DNA from: Gammaproteobacteria bacterium | Lineage (GTDB): Bacteria; Pseudomonadota; Gammaproteobacteria; Pseudomonadales; GM7GCV1 | Assembly (NCBI GenBank): GCA_030830945.1 | Contig: JAURLY010000043.1 | Coordinates: forward strand, 1-10,881 | DNA: 10,881 nucleotides | Direction of reading: 5' to 3' | In this document: positions 1 through 6,887 of the stretch, piece by piece | Layout: each line of letters begins with the position of its first letter | Numbering within the stretch: the first letter of the stretch is position 1 | Made by a program: the position numbers and the translations under genes | Notes under the pieces: generated by a model | Told to the model about the DNA's origin: nothing | Database searches by the model: none | The model's input: only the letters and a program-made list of their open reading frames with translations

Positions 1-441
1 ACTGCCATTCACTTCAAAGTTCTGGGTCGCCGAGTAAGCATCTATGGCCACACCCGATGCGCTAACATTCCAATTTCCATCACTGGTGTTCAGGCCCATG
101 TAAAAGCTGTCAATGGTCTGGGTGCCAAAGTCGATAGACATATCTACGTAGTTCAAGAACCCGGCGCCTCCAGACTGATCTGAAACGGCATGAGCCTGAC
201 CACTCATGCCATAGCTGAGATACATGTTTTGAGATTCAAGTGCCTGCATATCCGCAACCGAAATCATATCCTCAGAGTAGGCAAAGTGAATGGCACCAAC
301 CGTGTCGACGACGCCTTCATTGGTATCTACCTGATCGTATGAAAGCCAACGACCCCAGTAGGCTTCAAAGTTTCGATCATCGTGACCCACTGAATTAAAC
401 TGATCCAGACGCGCTTCTGTCAGGTCGACATCAAAGGATAT
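1..441 (-). repeat. Module 5 of the giant protein, cut by the window edge (residues about 1593-1739)
   Basis: YWGRW (1620-1624), HFAYSEDM (1644-1651), a SGQAHAVSDQSGGAG version of the GGTxPTD turn (1672-1686) and LNYVDMSIDFGTQTIDSF (1688-1705) show the fifth module in its usual order. The sequence ends before the G-x-F-x-G strand, so at least the rest of this module lies to the left of the window. Confidence 0.6.
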
Positions 442-3400
442 CGCCGAGCCAACAATCGATGAATCACCCGAAAATGAGCCTGAAGTGACTCCAGAGGCAT
501 CCACCGAGAAATCTTTGTCGGCGAGGTTCACAATATCGACAGCAGATGTATTCGTGCCACTAATGGCCAGATAGTCACTGCCCAGATCCAGAACAGTGGC
601 CGAAAGCGCCGCAACACCCGATGCTGACAAAGACTGGGTCAACTGGGTTTGATCAAACTCGAGTAACGCCTGACGTCGCAATACAAAATCCTGGGTGGCT
701 GAGTAGTAACCGCCACCATCTTTAACCGCCAAAGCACCGACAGCCACTTGGGCATCAGATCCGGCAAAAGCGATGGTCGCATCTCCAGACAAACCATAAG
801 AACCATAATTCACTTGCCCGCCCAGAGGGAACATCGCGCCCAGGGTTCCATCGCCCAGATCAACAATTTCGCCACCCGAGCCAACGTCCGAATAGTTATA
901 ATAGGCTTCATAGTAATCGCCCATAATTTCAAAAGCGGTACCAAAGCCCATCACCTGGGAAGTCAGATAATTGACATTCATAAACATGCGCTCGACAGCC
1001 CCGGGATTGGCATACATATCCATTGGTGCTGGTCCGCCAGCATAGCCATACCTGACATTCCAGTTACCCAGGACTGTGGGTAACGCTGTTGTCCAGTTGT
1101 CAGCATATATAAACTGGAAATAGTCCGAAGCAGGTAGGCCTGCATCCACCACGCCCTGGTTATCCACCGTACCTACTTCGCCTATCCAGCTACCCCATGT
1201 TACCTGCGCATCAGCAAAGGTTTCCTCGCGATAATTGATTAAGGTTCCATCCAAAACGCCTAAAGTGCCAGGAGTGCCGTCAAATACACCGGTAATACCT
1301 GTCACTGCATCCACATTGCGGCCACGATAATCCAGCGCGTTCAGCATATTTATCGAAGCCGTTCCGGAGCCGGTTAATTCATTAGGTGCCAAGGTTTGTG
1401 AGTTCAAGCCTGAGGAAATATAAGCACCAATAGGGATATAACCACTTATGTGGCTTACAAAAGCAGCGTCCGGAGCATTCGTCGGGTTGAGTACGCCCGG
1501 ATTGCTAAACACCAGCGTTGAATTGTATTGTTCAAGAGCGAAGACACCCTGGGCTCTGGCATCAGTAAATGGATAGCACTCGCCGCAAAAATAATCCATT
1601 CCGCCATAAAGCGAATAGGCACCAAGAGCGCCCTCAGCAAAGCCATTCACAGTGTCGGCGCCCACGAAGCTAACTGAACCTATACCGTAAATCGGCGATA
1701 TATTGCCACACTCACCGCCAAAGCAGTGACCGGCCAGATTAAAATAGATTTCTTCGCCCAGATAGTAATCATGCGAAGCTAATCTAGCCAGATACTCAAC
1801 TTCATCAATGGTGAGGCCCAAATCGAAGCTGGCAATAGACTGGTTATAGAAGTTGAGGGCCATATCAACATATTCAAGAAACCCGGTTCGCCCGTATTGA
1901 TCAGTAGGCGCCGTGCCACCAGCCAGTCGATAAGTAATAACCTTGTCTGAGATTTCAGCTACCGCATTCTGCATATCCTCGGTATAACCAAAATGTACTA
2001 GCGGGTTAAGCTCCCATTCCGGCGCGTATGTATACGTGACATCAGTAGCATACCAGCGCCCCCAATTTGCTTCGGCACCTGATACAAAAGTATGACTACC
2101 ATATTCAGCAAGGACACCCTCGTTAACAGTTAAAACTGGATCACCTTCCCCGTAGTTGAATATGGTGGGGACTGATGCTGCACCATTGAGGTTAACCAAA
2201 CCGAAACTATTTAAGGATCCTCCATAGTATGAAGACATCAAAGCATCAACAAACCCGTAGTTGACATTCTTGTCAATAAAAGCGCCGTACAAAAGGCTAT
2301 CCGGCTGTGGATCAACTACAGAAAGTGATCCGTCATAAAAATTGGGGTTATTACTGTTACCTTCTGACTCCAGAAGGTAGACGCCAGTGGCGCTAACGAA
2401 AGGCAAGCTGCCCAGATCACGTTCCTCAATATCCGCTCCAAAAGTATTCAGTGCATAACTTCCCAAAGCGCCTTCGTTGTTATTACCCAAGAAGACAAAA
2501 GAGGTTTCACCATCCAGGGTTAACCCATTTCCACAAGTTCCGCCAGTACAGAGGCCTATAAGGTCAAGCTCAACATCTTCTTCGTCGGCAAAAATGTAAG
2601 CAGTGCTGTTGTTGGGGTGAATGAAACCGAAATAGTCCCGATCGCCTATTGCCAGCTGCATATCGAAACTCACAATAGCCTGCTGGTAAAAATCGATACC
2701 CATATCGATATTGTTCACAGATCCCACGTTGCCCAGTTCATCAGTGGGCGCGGTTCCAGCAACGTAACTGTAGTCAGCGACAAGTGGCATGCCAAGATTT
2801 GCAATGGCGAGCGATTGGTCTTCGGTATAACCAAAGTGAAGCTCAGGCTCAATCAACACGTCACGCGAGTCACCGCCAAACTGGAAATCGCTCACGGATG
2901 CGGTGACGTCGTTAGATATCCAGCTTCCAAAATCAACTGTGAAGCTGGCGCCAGAATAGCTACCGAATTCAACCAGATACCCCTCGTTAATTTGCAGACA
3001 GGGATCGCAGTCAATCCCATCTTCCAATTCAACTATGTCAAAGCCAACAAGTGCATTAATCCCCTCGCGCTCATATAGCCTTATCTGATCACCAATAGTT
3101 GGCAATACTGTTGTCGGAAAGCCCTGTGATCGATATTGACCATCCAGACCTTCAATTGAAGCCAGGGCCGCAGCAACAGCAATACCTCCCGATGAAGTAG
3201 AGCTCTGCATAATCGCATCGCTGAAATAATAAGGTGCTGGTTCAAAAGCATCCTGCTCCAAAACATAAACGCCATTCGAGGTATTTGTCGGAAGTATGGA
3301 AGTAAATGTATTAGGGCTGTCCGCGGCAGAAAACCCACCGGCAATATGCCGCAAGCTGTAACTGCCCAACACTCCCTGTGCAGAATTGCCGATGAACACC

Positions 3401-5217
3401 ATGCTGGTATCACCCCAAAGGGTGAAATCGCCAGAGCTGCCATTAACATAACCAACCAACATGATTGGTGTCAGAAGGTCCTGCTTTTCATACAACATGG
3501 CCTGATAATTCAGATCGCCAATATCCAGATTGATGGAGAATTCGGTAACGGTCTGATAAAAGAAATCAAACGCCATAATTACTTCGTTTAACGTACCTAG
3601 TGCACCACTTTGATTGGTTGGAGATGTGCCTCCGGCCATACTGTATTTAGCCACCATGGGCATACCCAAAGACGCTACATAGGCGTCGTATTCAGCAAAA
3701 GTCATGGCATTTGGCGAATAGCCATAATGAAGATTGGGGCCCACATCAAACGAACTGCCATTAATGGATGCTCCCGACTGGGTAAGATCCCATAAGCCCC
3801 AGTTCACACCAAAGCCGGCGCCGGCAAAATTATCGATGCCGCCACTTTCAATCAGTTCACCTGCCACCACCTCAACTTCACAGGAAGGGGCGCAATTTGC
3901 CGTATCAACACTGTCCAGATACACATTGCCAACATCGCCTTGCTCTGTAAGTACAACACGTACGCCCGACCCATCAGGCAACATGGTCGCGTTGAGTGCG
4001 CCCATACTTGAATTACCCGAAGCTAAAGCAACGGCTGAGCCAGCTGCAACCTCTGATGTTACGAATGCAGGGTATGGGTCTGAATTATCACCCTGCCCAT
4101 CGCCATCCAAATCCGCATGCTCTGTAGGGTCTTGAGGGAATAGGTCATCTACGTCCGCAACACCATCACCGTCAGCATCCGGATTCTGGATTTCGTCCTC
4201 AATCTTTTGCTGGGCTTCACCCGACTGAAGCTGGGTAATTGAGAATGTTGTCCCAGACTCATCGTCCGAATCTGGATTACAGGCATTAGCCGCGCTGGAG
4301 TCATTACTACAAGTGATAGGGTCGCTATCTGCCCCAAAGTCCTGGCCCAGATTCTCGTCGCCCGCTCCTAACCCTGTATCAGCATCGGGGGCATCGCTTC
4401 CCGAAGAACCAAACTGGCCGGCATCACCCGAGTCATCGCCGTCCCCGGCATCACCAGATCCACTGTCCTGGCCATCACCATCCTGGCCATCGCCCTCACC
4501 ACCATCGCCGTCTTCAGATCCTTCTTCGGAGTTTTCTTCCTCTTCCTCCTCTTCTTCTTCATCCCTACCTGATGTTGTATCTTCTAAAACAACCGAGGGT
4601 TTGCGCACAAGTGCTCGTGGTGAGGTGTTTTGATCTTCTACGTAGAAATATCCATCCTGGTCAACGGCCTCACAACCGCCGGCGTTACAGACATCAATAC
4701 CACCTTCGACAACACCACCATAAAGACCCGGCGCCAAGCCATTACAGGCTGTAGAACAATAGGTAGCCGCCCAGTGTGTGCCGCGCAAACCAATCGTGGC
4801 CAATGGGGTTTCAAAACGATAGCGGCTCTTGTTTGTGTTACCAATCAACCCGGTTATTGCCTGTAAACCACCACGAAACAATCGATAAACCGCACTTTCT
4901 GAGCCATCTTCCTGACCGTTGAAAGTATGCTCTTCAACAAAGAAACTGGTCTCAGGCTGCAATGCCACCAACCCATTATCATTGAAGCGAATCTGGGCTC
5001 GCGAGCGAACTGCAGTTATGACTGTATCCCCTTCGTAGAGCGGCGAACGACGTCGTAATCTGCGCTCTGTACCATCTTCAGCCTGGGCAGTGACGATCCC
5101 GCTTGTAGAGAGTATCAAGCCTATGGGGTCACCCGTCTGGGCCTGCGCCTGAGTTACCAGAAAAAATAAACAACAGGTAAAAAGAGCCTGTATTCCAAAG
5201 GATTTAATCATATTCAT
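1..5217 (-). CDS. Giant exported FecR-domain protein with tandem barrel-like modules (partial, C-terminus beyond left edge)
   Basis: I read this frame codon by codon: 1739 codons from ATG at 5217 to base 1, no stop. GAGGA(A) at 5225-5230, 7 bases upstream, supports this start over the ATG at 5211. Residues 1-26 are a signal peptide ending Ala-Gln-Ala, without a lipobox, so type I cleavage is expected. Residues 36-150 match the FecR domain (YEGDTV at 61-66, ATIGLRGTHW at 140-149), followed by cysteines 154, 158, 177 and 182. Residues 219-299 are an acidic Asp/Glu/Gly linker starting with nine Glu. Residues 347-383 hold two thrombospondin type 3-like calcium loops. From about 440, modules of 280-290 residues repeat. 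No membrane segment follows the signal peptide and no sigma factor lies nearby, so a classical FecR anti-sigma role is unlikely. It lies 18 bases after the Slam-like gene; I infer it is that transporter's surface or secreted cargo. Ligand unknown. Confidence 0.88.
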   Translation of the reverse strand, partial: MNMIKSFGIQALFTCCLFFLVTQAQAQTGDPIGLILSTSGIVTAQAEDGTERRLRRRSPLYEGDTVITAVRSRAQIRFNDNGLVALQPETSFFVEEHTFNGQEDGSESAVYRLFRGGLQAITGLIGNTNKSRYRFETPLATIGLRGTHWAATYCSTACNGLAPGLYGGVVEGGIDVCNAGGCEAVDQDGYFYVEDQNTSPRALVRKPSVVLEDTTSGRDEEEEEEEEENSEEGSEDGDGGEGDGQDGDGQDSGSGDAGDGDDSGDAGQFGSSGSDAPDADTGLGAGDENLGQDFGADSDPITCSNDSSAANACNPDSDDESGTTFSITQLQSGEAQQKIEDEIQNPDADGDGVADVDDLFPQDPTEHADLDGDGQGDNSDPYPAFVTSEVAAGSAVALASGNSSMGALNATMLPDGSGVRVVLTEQGDVGNVYLDSVDTANCAPSCEVEVVAGELIESGGIDNFAGAGFGVNWGLWDLTQSGASINGSSFDVGPNLHYGYSPNAMTFAEYDAYVASLGMPMVAKYSMAGGTSPTNQSGALGTLNEVIMAFDFFYQTVTEFSINLDIGDLNYQAMLYEKQDLLTPIMLVGYVNGSSGDFTLWGDTSMVFIGNSAQGVLGSYSLRHIAGGFSAADSPNTFTSILPTNTSNGVYVLEQDAFEPAPYYFSDAIMQSSTSSGGIAVAAALASIEGLDGQYRSQGFPTTVLPTIGDQIRLYEREGINALVGFDIVELEDGIDCDPCLQINEGYLVEFGSYSGASFTVDFGSWISNDVTASVSDFQFGGDSRDVLIEPELHFGYTEDQSLAIANLGMPLVADYSYVAGTAPTDELGNVGSVNNIDMGIDFYQQAIVSFDMQLAIGDRDYFGFIHPNNSTAYIFADEEDVELDLIGLCTGGTCGNGLTLDGETSFVFLGNNNEGALGSYALNTFGADIEERDLGSLPFVSATGVYLLESEGNSNNPNFYDGSLSVVDPQPDSLLYGAFIDKNVNYGFVDALMSSYYGGSLNSFGLVNLNGAASVPTIFNYGEGDPVLTVNEGVLAEYGSHTFVSGAEANWGRWYATDVTYTYAPEWELNPLVHFGYTEDMQNAVAEISDKVITYRLAGGTAPTDQYGRTGFLEYVDMALNFYNQSIASFDLGLTIDEVEYLARLASHDYYLGEEIYFNLAGHCFGGECGNISPIYGIGSVSFVGADTVNGFAEGALGAYSLYGGMDYFCGECYPFTDARAQGVFALEQYNSTLVFSNPGVLNPTNAPDAAFVSHISGYIPIGAYISSGLNSQTLAPNELTGSGTASINMLNALDYRGRNVDAVTGITGVFDGTPGTLGVLDGTLINYREETFADAQVTWGSWIGEVGTVDNQGVVDAGLPASDYFQFIYADNWTTALPTVLGNWNVRYGYAGGPAPMDMYANPGAVERMFMNVNYLTSQVMGFGTAFEIMGDYYEAYYNYSDVGSGGEIVDLGDGTLGAMFPLGGQVNYGSYGLSGDATIAFAGSDAQVAVGALAVKDGGGYYSATQDFVLRRQALLEFDQTQLTQSLSASGVAALSATVLDLGSDYLAISGTNTSAVDIVNLADKDFSVDASGVTSGSFSGDSSIVGSAISFDVDLTEARLDQFNSVGHDDRNFEAYWGRWLSYDQVDTNEGVVDTVGAIHFAYSEDMISVADMQALESQNMYLSYGMSGQAHAVSDQSGGAGFLNYVDMSIDFGTQTIDSFYMGLNTSDGNWNVSASGVAIDAYSATQNFEVNGS
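442..1275 (-). repeat. Module 4 of the giant protein, degenerate copy (about residues 1315-1592)
   Basis: WGSW (1341-1344), AGGPAPMDMYANPG (1393-1406) and GDATIAFAG (1478-1486) keep it in register with the other copies. The HFGYTED signature is replaced by a divergent stretch around 1366-1373, and there are no cysteines. The reading frame is intact, so this is sequence divergence rather than a broken copy. Confidence 0.55.
1276..2142 (-). repeat. Module 3 of the giant protein (about residues 1026-1314)
   Basis: Landmarks: VNEGVLAEYGS (1031-1041), WGRW (1052-1055), HFGYTEDM (1075-1082), AGGTAPTDQYG (1099-1109), EYVDMALNFYNQSIASFDL (1115-1133), CFGGEC (1165-1170), EGALGAYSL (1195-1203), an extra CGEC pair (1211-1214) and GVFALEQ (1224-1230). 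This copy fits the module consensus best and would be the best one to model. Confidence 0.65.
2143..3009 (-). repeat. Module 2 of the giant protein (about residues 737-1025)
   Basis: Landmarks: CDPC (737-740), INEGYLVEFGS (743-753), FGSW (763-766) replacing WGxW, HFGYTED (795-801), AGTAPTDELGNVG (820-832), a DF-type strand pair (841-857), a second cysteine pair CTGGTC (890-895), GETSFVFLG (903-911), GALGSYAL (916-923) and GVYLLES (945-951). It is closest to module 3; they share HFGYTED, a PTD turn and a CxGGxCGN loop. Confidence 0.65.
3010..3900 (-). repeat. Module 1 of the giant protein (about residues 440-736)
   Basis: Landmarks in order: a cysteine pair CAPSC (442-446), WGLW (473-476), HYGYS (497-501), MAGGTSPT (527-534), a strand pair around MAFDFFYQTVTEFSINLDIGD (548-568, given as a motif), GDTSMVFIG (602-610), GVLGSYSL (615-622) and GVYVLEQ (649-655). 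The order recalls the barrel half of TbpB-like proteins: short strands, a GGTxPT turn, then G-x-F-x-G and a G-x-Y-x-L strand. Boundaries are approximate because they come from motif spacing. Confidence 0.65.
4069..4563 (-). other. Acidic linker and thrombospondin type 3-like calcium loops (residues 219-383)
   Basis: Residues 219-299 are low-complexity: Asp followed by nine Glu, then alternating Gly, Asp, Glu, Gln and Ser. After a short spacer with cysteines 303 and 313 come two loops of the form DxDGDGxxDxxDxFPxDPxE and DxDGDGxGDNxDxxP (347-366 and 369-383). This matches thrombospondin type 3 repeats, whose aspartates bind calcium. The segment separates the FecR domain from the repeated modules. 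I infer an extended, calcium-stiffened spacer, or a sequence that stays unfolded until it meets external calcium. Confidence 0.75.
4768..5112 (-). other. FecR domain of the giant protein (residues about 36-150)
   Basis: The segment has the usual FecR layout: a first strand around GIVTAQ (40-45), a basic turn, LYEGDTVITA (60-69), a strand ending in RFND (77-80), a Leu-Gln-Pro turn (86-88), FRGGLQAITG (114-123) and the hallmark ATIGLRGTH (140-148). In classical FecR proteins this domain is periplasmic and senses a TonB-dependent receptor. Stand-alone copies at the N-terminus of large exported proteins, as here, are common and their role is poorly known. The four cysteines just after it (154, 158, 177, 182) could form two short disulfides. 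Confidence 0.85.
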
Positions 5218-5224
5218 AACTTGG

Positions 5225-5230
5225 TTCCTC
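5225..5230 (-). promoter_or_regulatory. Ribosome binding site that sets the start of the giant FecR-module gene
   Basis: On the minus strand GAGGAA lies 7 bases before the ATG at 5217 but 13 before the ATG at 5211, which favours the upstream start. The site lies inside the 18-base gap after the Slam-like gene's TAG, so the two genes are probably translated from one transcript. Confidence 0.6.
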
Positions 5231-5235
5231 GTGGC

Positions 5236-6705
5236 CTACCTGTAGGTGTATCGCACGCTGAAAATGAGTTGATTTCTATCGTAATCAAAGATGGCAATAT
5301 TCGAATCCGTTTGTCCGGTAGAACCATCTAGCTTAAGTAACACGTTATCCATGGGTAGCCAGGCCAGCCCCAAACGAAACGTCTTCTGTGTATCGTTTCG
5401 TTTAACAAAAACATCTCCACTCGAAGAACCTGAAGGCAAAGCATTCAGTGACTCACCCGAGTATGAGTTTTGACTAATATCGTAACCAAGAGTCAATTGC
5501 CAATTTGGCGCGGGAGTCAGTGCGAGTGAGGCGTTTGCCCCTACAATTTCGCGATCGGCTGTTGCCAGAGCGCCGGGTAAGTCATCATTCTTTGCATTCT
5601 CGTCACCCAAAACCCCGCCAATCGAAAGCAGCGGTCGCATAGGTGCAAGAATCTGGTGCTGCAAAGTAAGCCCACCCATTGTCATCAGGGAATCTTTAAA
5701 AGGGAGGTCCTGATGAGAGAATTTGTTTGCTGACCCAAAAAATGTAATAGAGGAAAGAGGGCTCCACGCATATCGCCAGCTACTGCGCAGGCCATAACTA
5801 TCCCTGTAGCCGCGCTTGTCAATTTCCATAATGTTGAATTCTGCAGAGAGGCTTACATTATGGGCGCCCCTTTCCCTTCGAATCCCGCTGCTGGCGCCAT
5901 AGCCAAATATGCGGCCCAAACCGACAACTGAGGAAGGGTCACTCGGATCAAGCAAGCGAAAGCCTTCGTCATTTTCGCGCAAGCTCATATTTGCCCTGGC
6001 AAAAAAACTGGTACCAGGAAGAAAGGGGTGATTAACACCCACATCACCTTTGAACTGATAAAAAACATCATCCAGTTCACTACTTGCCAGGGTTGCATCA
6101 TCGGCAAGCAAGGGGATAAAGAAGGTATCCGTATCCGGTGAAGCCAGGATATTGGAGTCGTAACCGCTGCCCAGCTCCACATTGGCTACAATGGTTGTTT
6201 CACGCTTGGAACGACGGTTGTCGATGGCTCGCAAATAGGGCTGAACATTTTGAACCACCTCTTGCGGAGGGTTAGACGCAAGAACCTGGTTAAATTCCCG
6301 TTCGGCCCGATCATCCTCCTCCAGTGCAAAATAGGCACGGCCTAACTCAAGGCGGGCATAGTCATTTGTGGGTTGGTTCATCAGCACGCGTTCAAGGGCA
6401 AATGCACCCTCAGAGGCTCGGCCTGTATCCACTGCGGCGACACCGTAATGCAAATCAAATGCTGGCTCACCTTCAAGTTGGGCAAGTTGTTGAATCGCAA
6501 GGTTATAAGCTTCTGCAGAACGGCCTTCCGCATTGAGCTGTGCGATCTGACTGATAGGACCTTGTGGCTGGGCGAACACATTCCCGCTCGACACCAGTGA
6601 AACAACCAAAATTGCTAAAACAATAAACGCATTCTTTCCTTGAAAACCAGATCGCCTGCTTTTTCTGGTATTTGAGATTGAATGCATTGCACGGGCCCAA
6701 TTCAT
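5236..6705 (-). CDS. Slam-like outer membrane protein: N-terminal TPR domain and C-terminal DUF560-type beta-barrel
   Basis: 489 residues. A basic n-region and hydrophobic core (about 25-40) end at Val-Phe-Ala (43-45), giving a long signal peptide of about 45 residues. Residues about 50-162 are helical TPR-like repeats ending LGRAYFALEEDDRAE (121-135) and SNPPQEVVQNVQPYL (144-158), a typical Slam N-domain ending. The barrel starts near 171 with VELGSGYDSNI (176-186) and runs as alternating amphipathic strands to the C-terminus. Slam proteins move TbpB, fHbp and related cargo across the outer membrane; some handle soluble cargo. Here the likely cargo is the giant module protein encoded 18 bases downstream. 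GGGAGG 5 bases before the ATG supports the start. The final residue is Arg after Tyr-Thr-Tyr, not the usual terminal Phe. A different TPR-barrel exporter family remains possible. Confidence 0.72.
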   Translation of the reverse strand: MNWARAMHSISNTRKSRRSGFQGKNAFIVLAILVVSLVSSGNVFAQPQGPISQIAQLNAEGRSAEAYNLAIQQLAQLEGEPAFDLHYGVAAVDTGRASEGAFALERVLMNQPTNDYARLELGRAYFALEEDDRAEREFNQVLASNPPQEVVQNVQPYLRAIDNRRSKRETTIVANVELGSGYDSNILASPDTDTFFIPLLADDATLASSELDDVFYQFKGDVGVNHPFLPGTSFFARANMSLRENDEGFRLLDPSDPSSVVGLGRIFGYGASSGIRRERGAHNVSLSAEFNIMEIDKRGYRDSYGLRSSWRYAWSPLSSITFFGSANKFSHQDLPFKDSLMTMGGLTLQHQILAPMRPLLSIGGVLGDENAKNDDLPGALATADREIVGANASLALTPAPNWQLTLGYDISQNSYSGESLNALPSGSSSGDVFVKRNDTQKTFRLGLAWLPMDNVLLKLDGSTGQTDSNIAIFDYDRNQLIFSVRYTYR

Positions 6706-6710
6706 ACTGA

Positions 6711-6716
6711 CCTCCC
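6711..6716 (-). promoter_or_regulatory. Strong Shine-Dalgarno of the Slam-like gene
   Basis: GGGAGG on the minus strand, 5 bases before the ATG at 6705. It fixes that ATG as the start, rather than the internal Met at codon 7, and so fixes the long signal peptide. Confidence 0.7.
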
Positions 6717-6735
6717 AACTTGAGCCATTAAGTAT

Positions 6736-6759
6736 GATTGCATTGTCATTGTGGCAATC
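6736..6759 (-). repeat. Inverted repeat in the leader of the Slam-like operon
   Basis: GATTGC and GCAATC form perfect 6-base arms around a 12-base centre, about 30 bases upstream of the Slam-like ATG and downstream of the candidate promoter. It could be an operator half-site pair or a small hairpin in the transcript. It does not resemble a Fur box well enough to call one. Confidence 0.35.
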
Positions 6760-6829
6760 TATTGACCCTACTACCTATTTAGGGCGTGCAAGAGTACTAG
6801 CTCACAAAATTTCTACCTGTTTCACGCAG

Positions 6830-6860
6830 AGTATAATGCGACTGTGTTAATTTTTGTGAA
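6830..6860 (-). promoter_or_regulatory. Candidate sigma-70 promoter for the Slam-like operon
   Basis: On the minus strand TTCACA (6855-6860) and TATACT (6830-6835) each match the consensus at five of six positions, but with a long 19-base spacer. It lies in the 182-base gap between rsgA and the Slam-like gene, where I see no strong rsgA terminator, so read-through from rsgA is also possible. Confidence 0.3.
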
Positions 6861-6887
6861 CCAATTCCTAACAAGTGCCTCCCTTGA

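Noticed and set aside
3081..3455. Minus-strand 124-codon frame and similar short minus frames (1455-1646, 4149-4337, 4638-4844)
   Set aside because: They are in another frame of the giant gene, without ribosome sites or conserved motifs.
1..3900. CRISPR array or recent tandem DNA duplication in the repeated half
   Set aside because: The repetition is at protein level with about 870-base period; the DNA copies are far diverged and have no short identical repeats with spacers.
748..4866. Several plus-strand open frames of 60-153 codons (for example 748-1083, 2617-3078, 3734-4135, 4313-4633)
   Set aside because: They lie opposite the continuous 1739-codon minus frame, have no recognisable domains, and the Pro/Ser-rich one only mirrors the acidic linker codons.
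6640..6665. Possible twin-arginine signal in the Slam-like protein (Arg-Arg near residue 17)
   Set aside because: The residues after Arg-Arg do not fit the S-R-R-x-F-L-K pattern and the hydrophobic core is strongly Sec-like.
6736..6759. Fur box upstream of the Slam-like operon
   Set aside because: The inverted repeat has GATTGC arms and does not show the GATAAT-type repeats of a Fur site.
6809..6837. Plus-strand TATAAT (6832-6837) as a promoter
   Set aside because: There is no -35 at a usable distance, and it would only run antisense into rsgA; the same bases fit the minus-strand candidate better.
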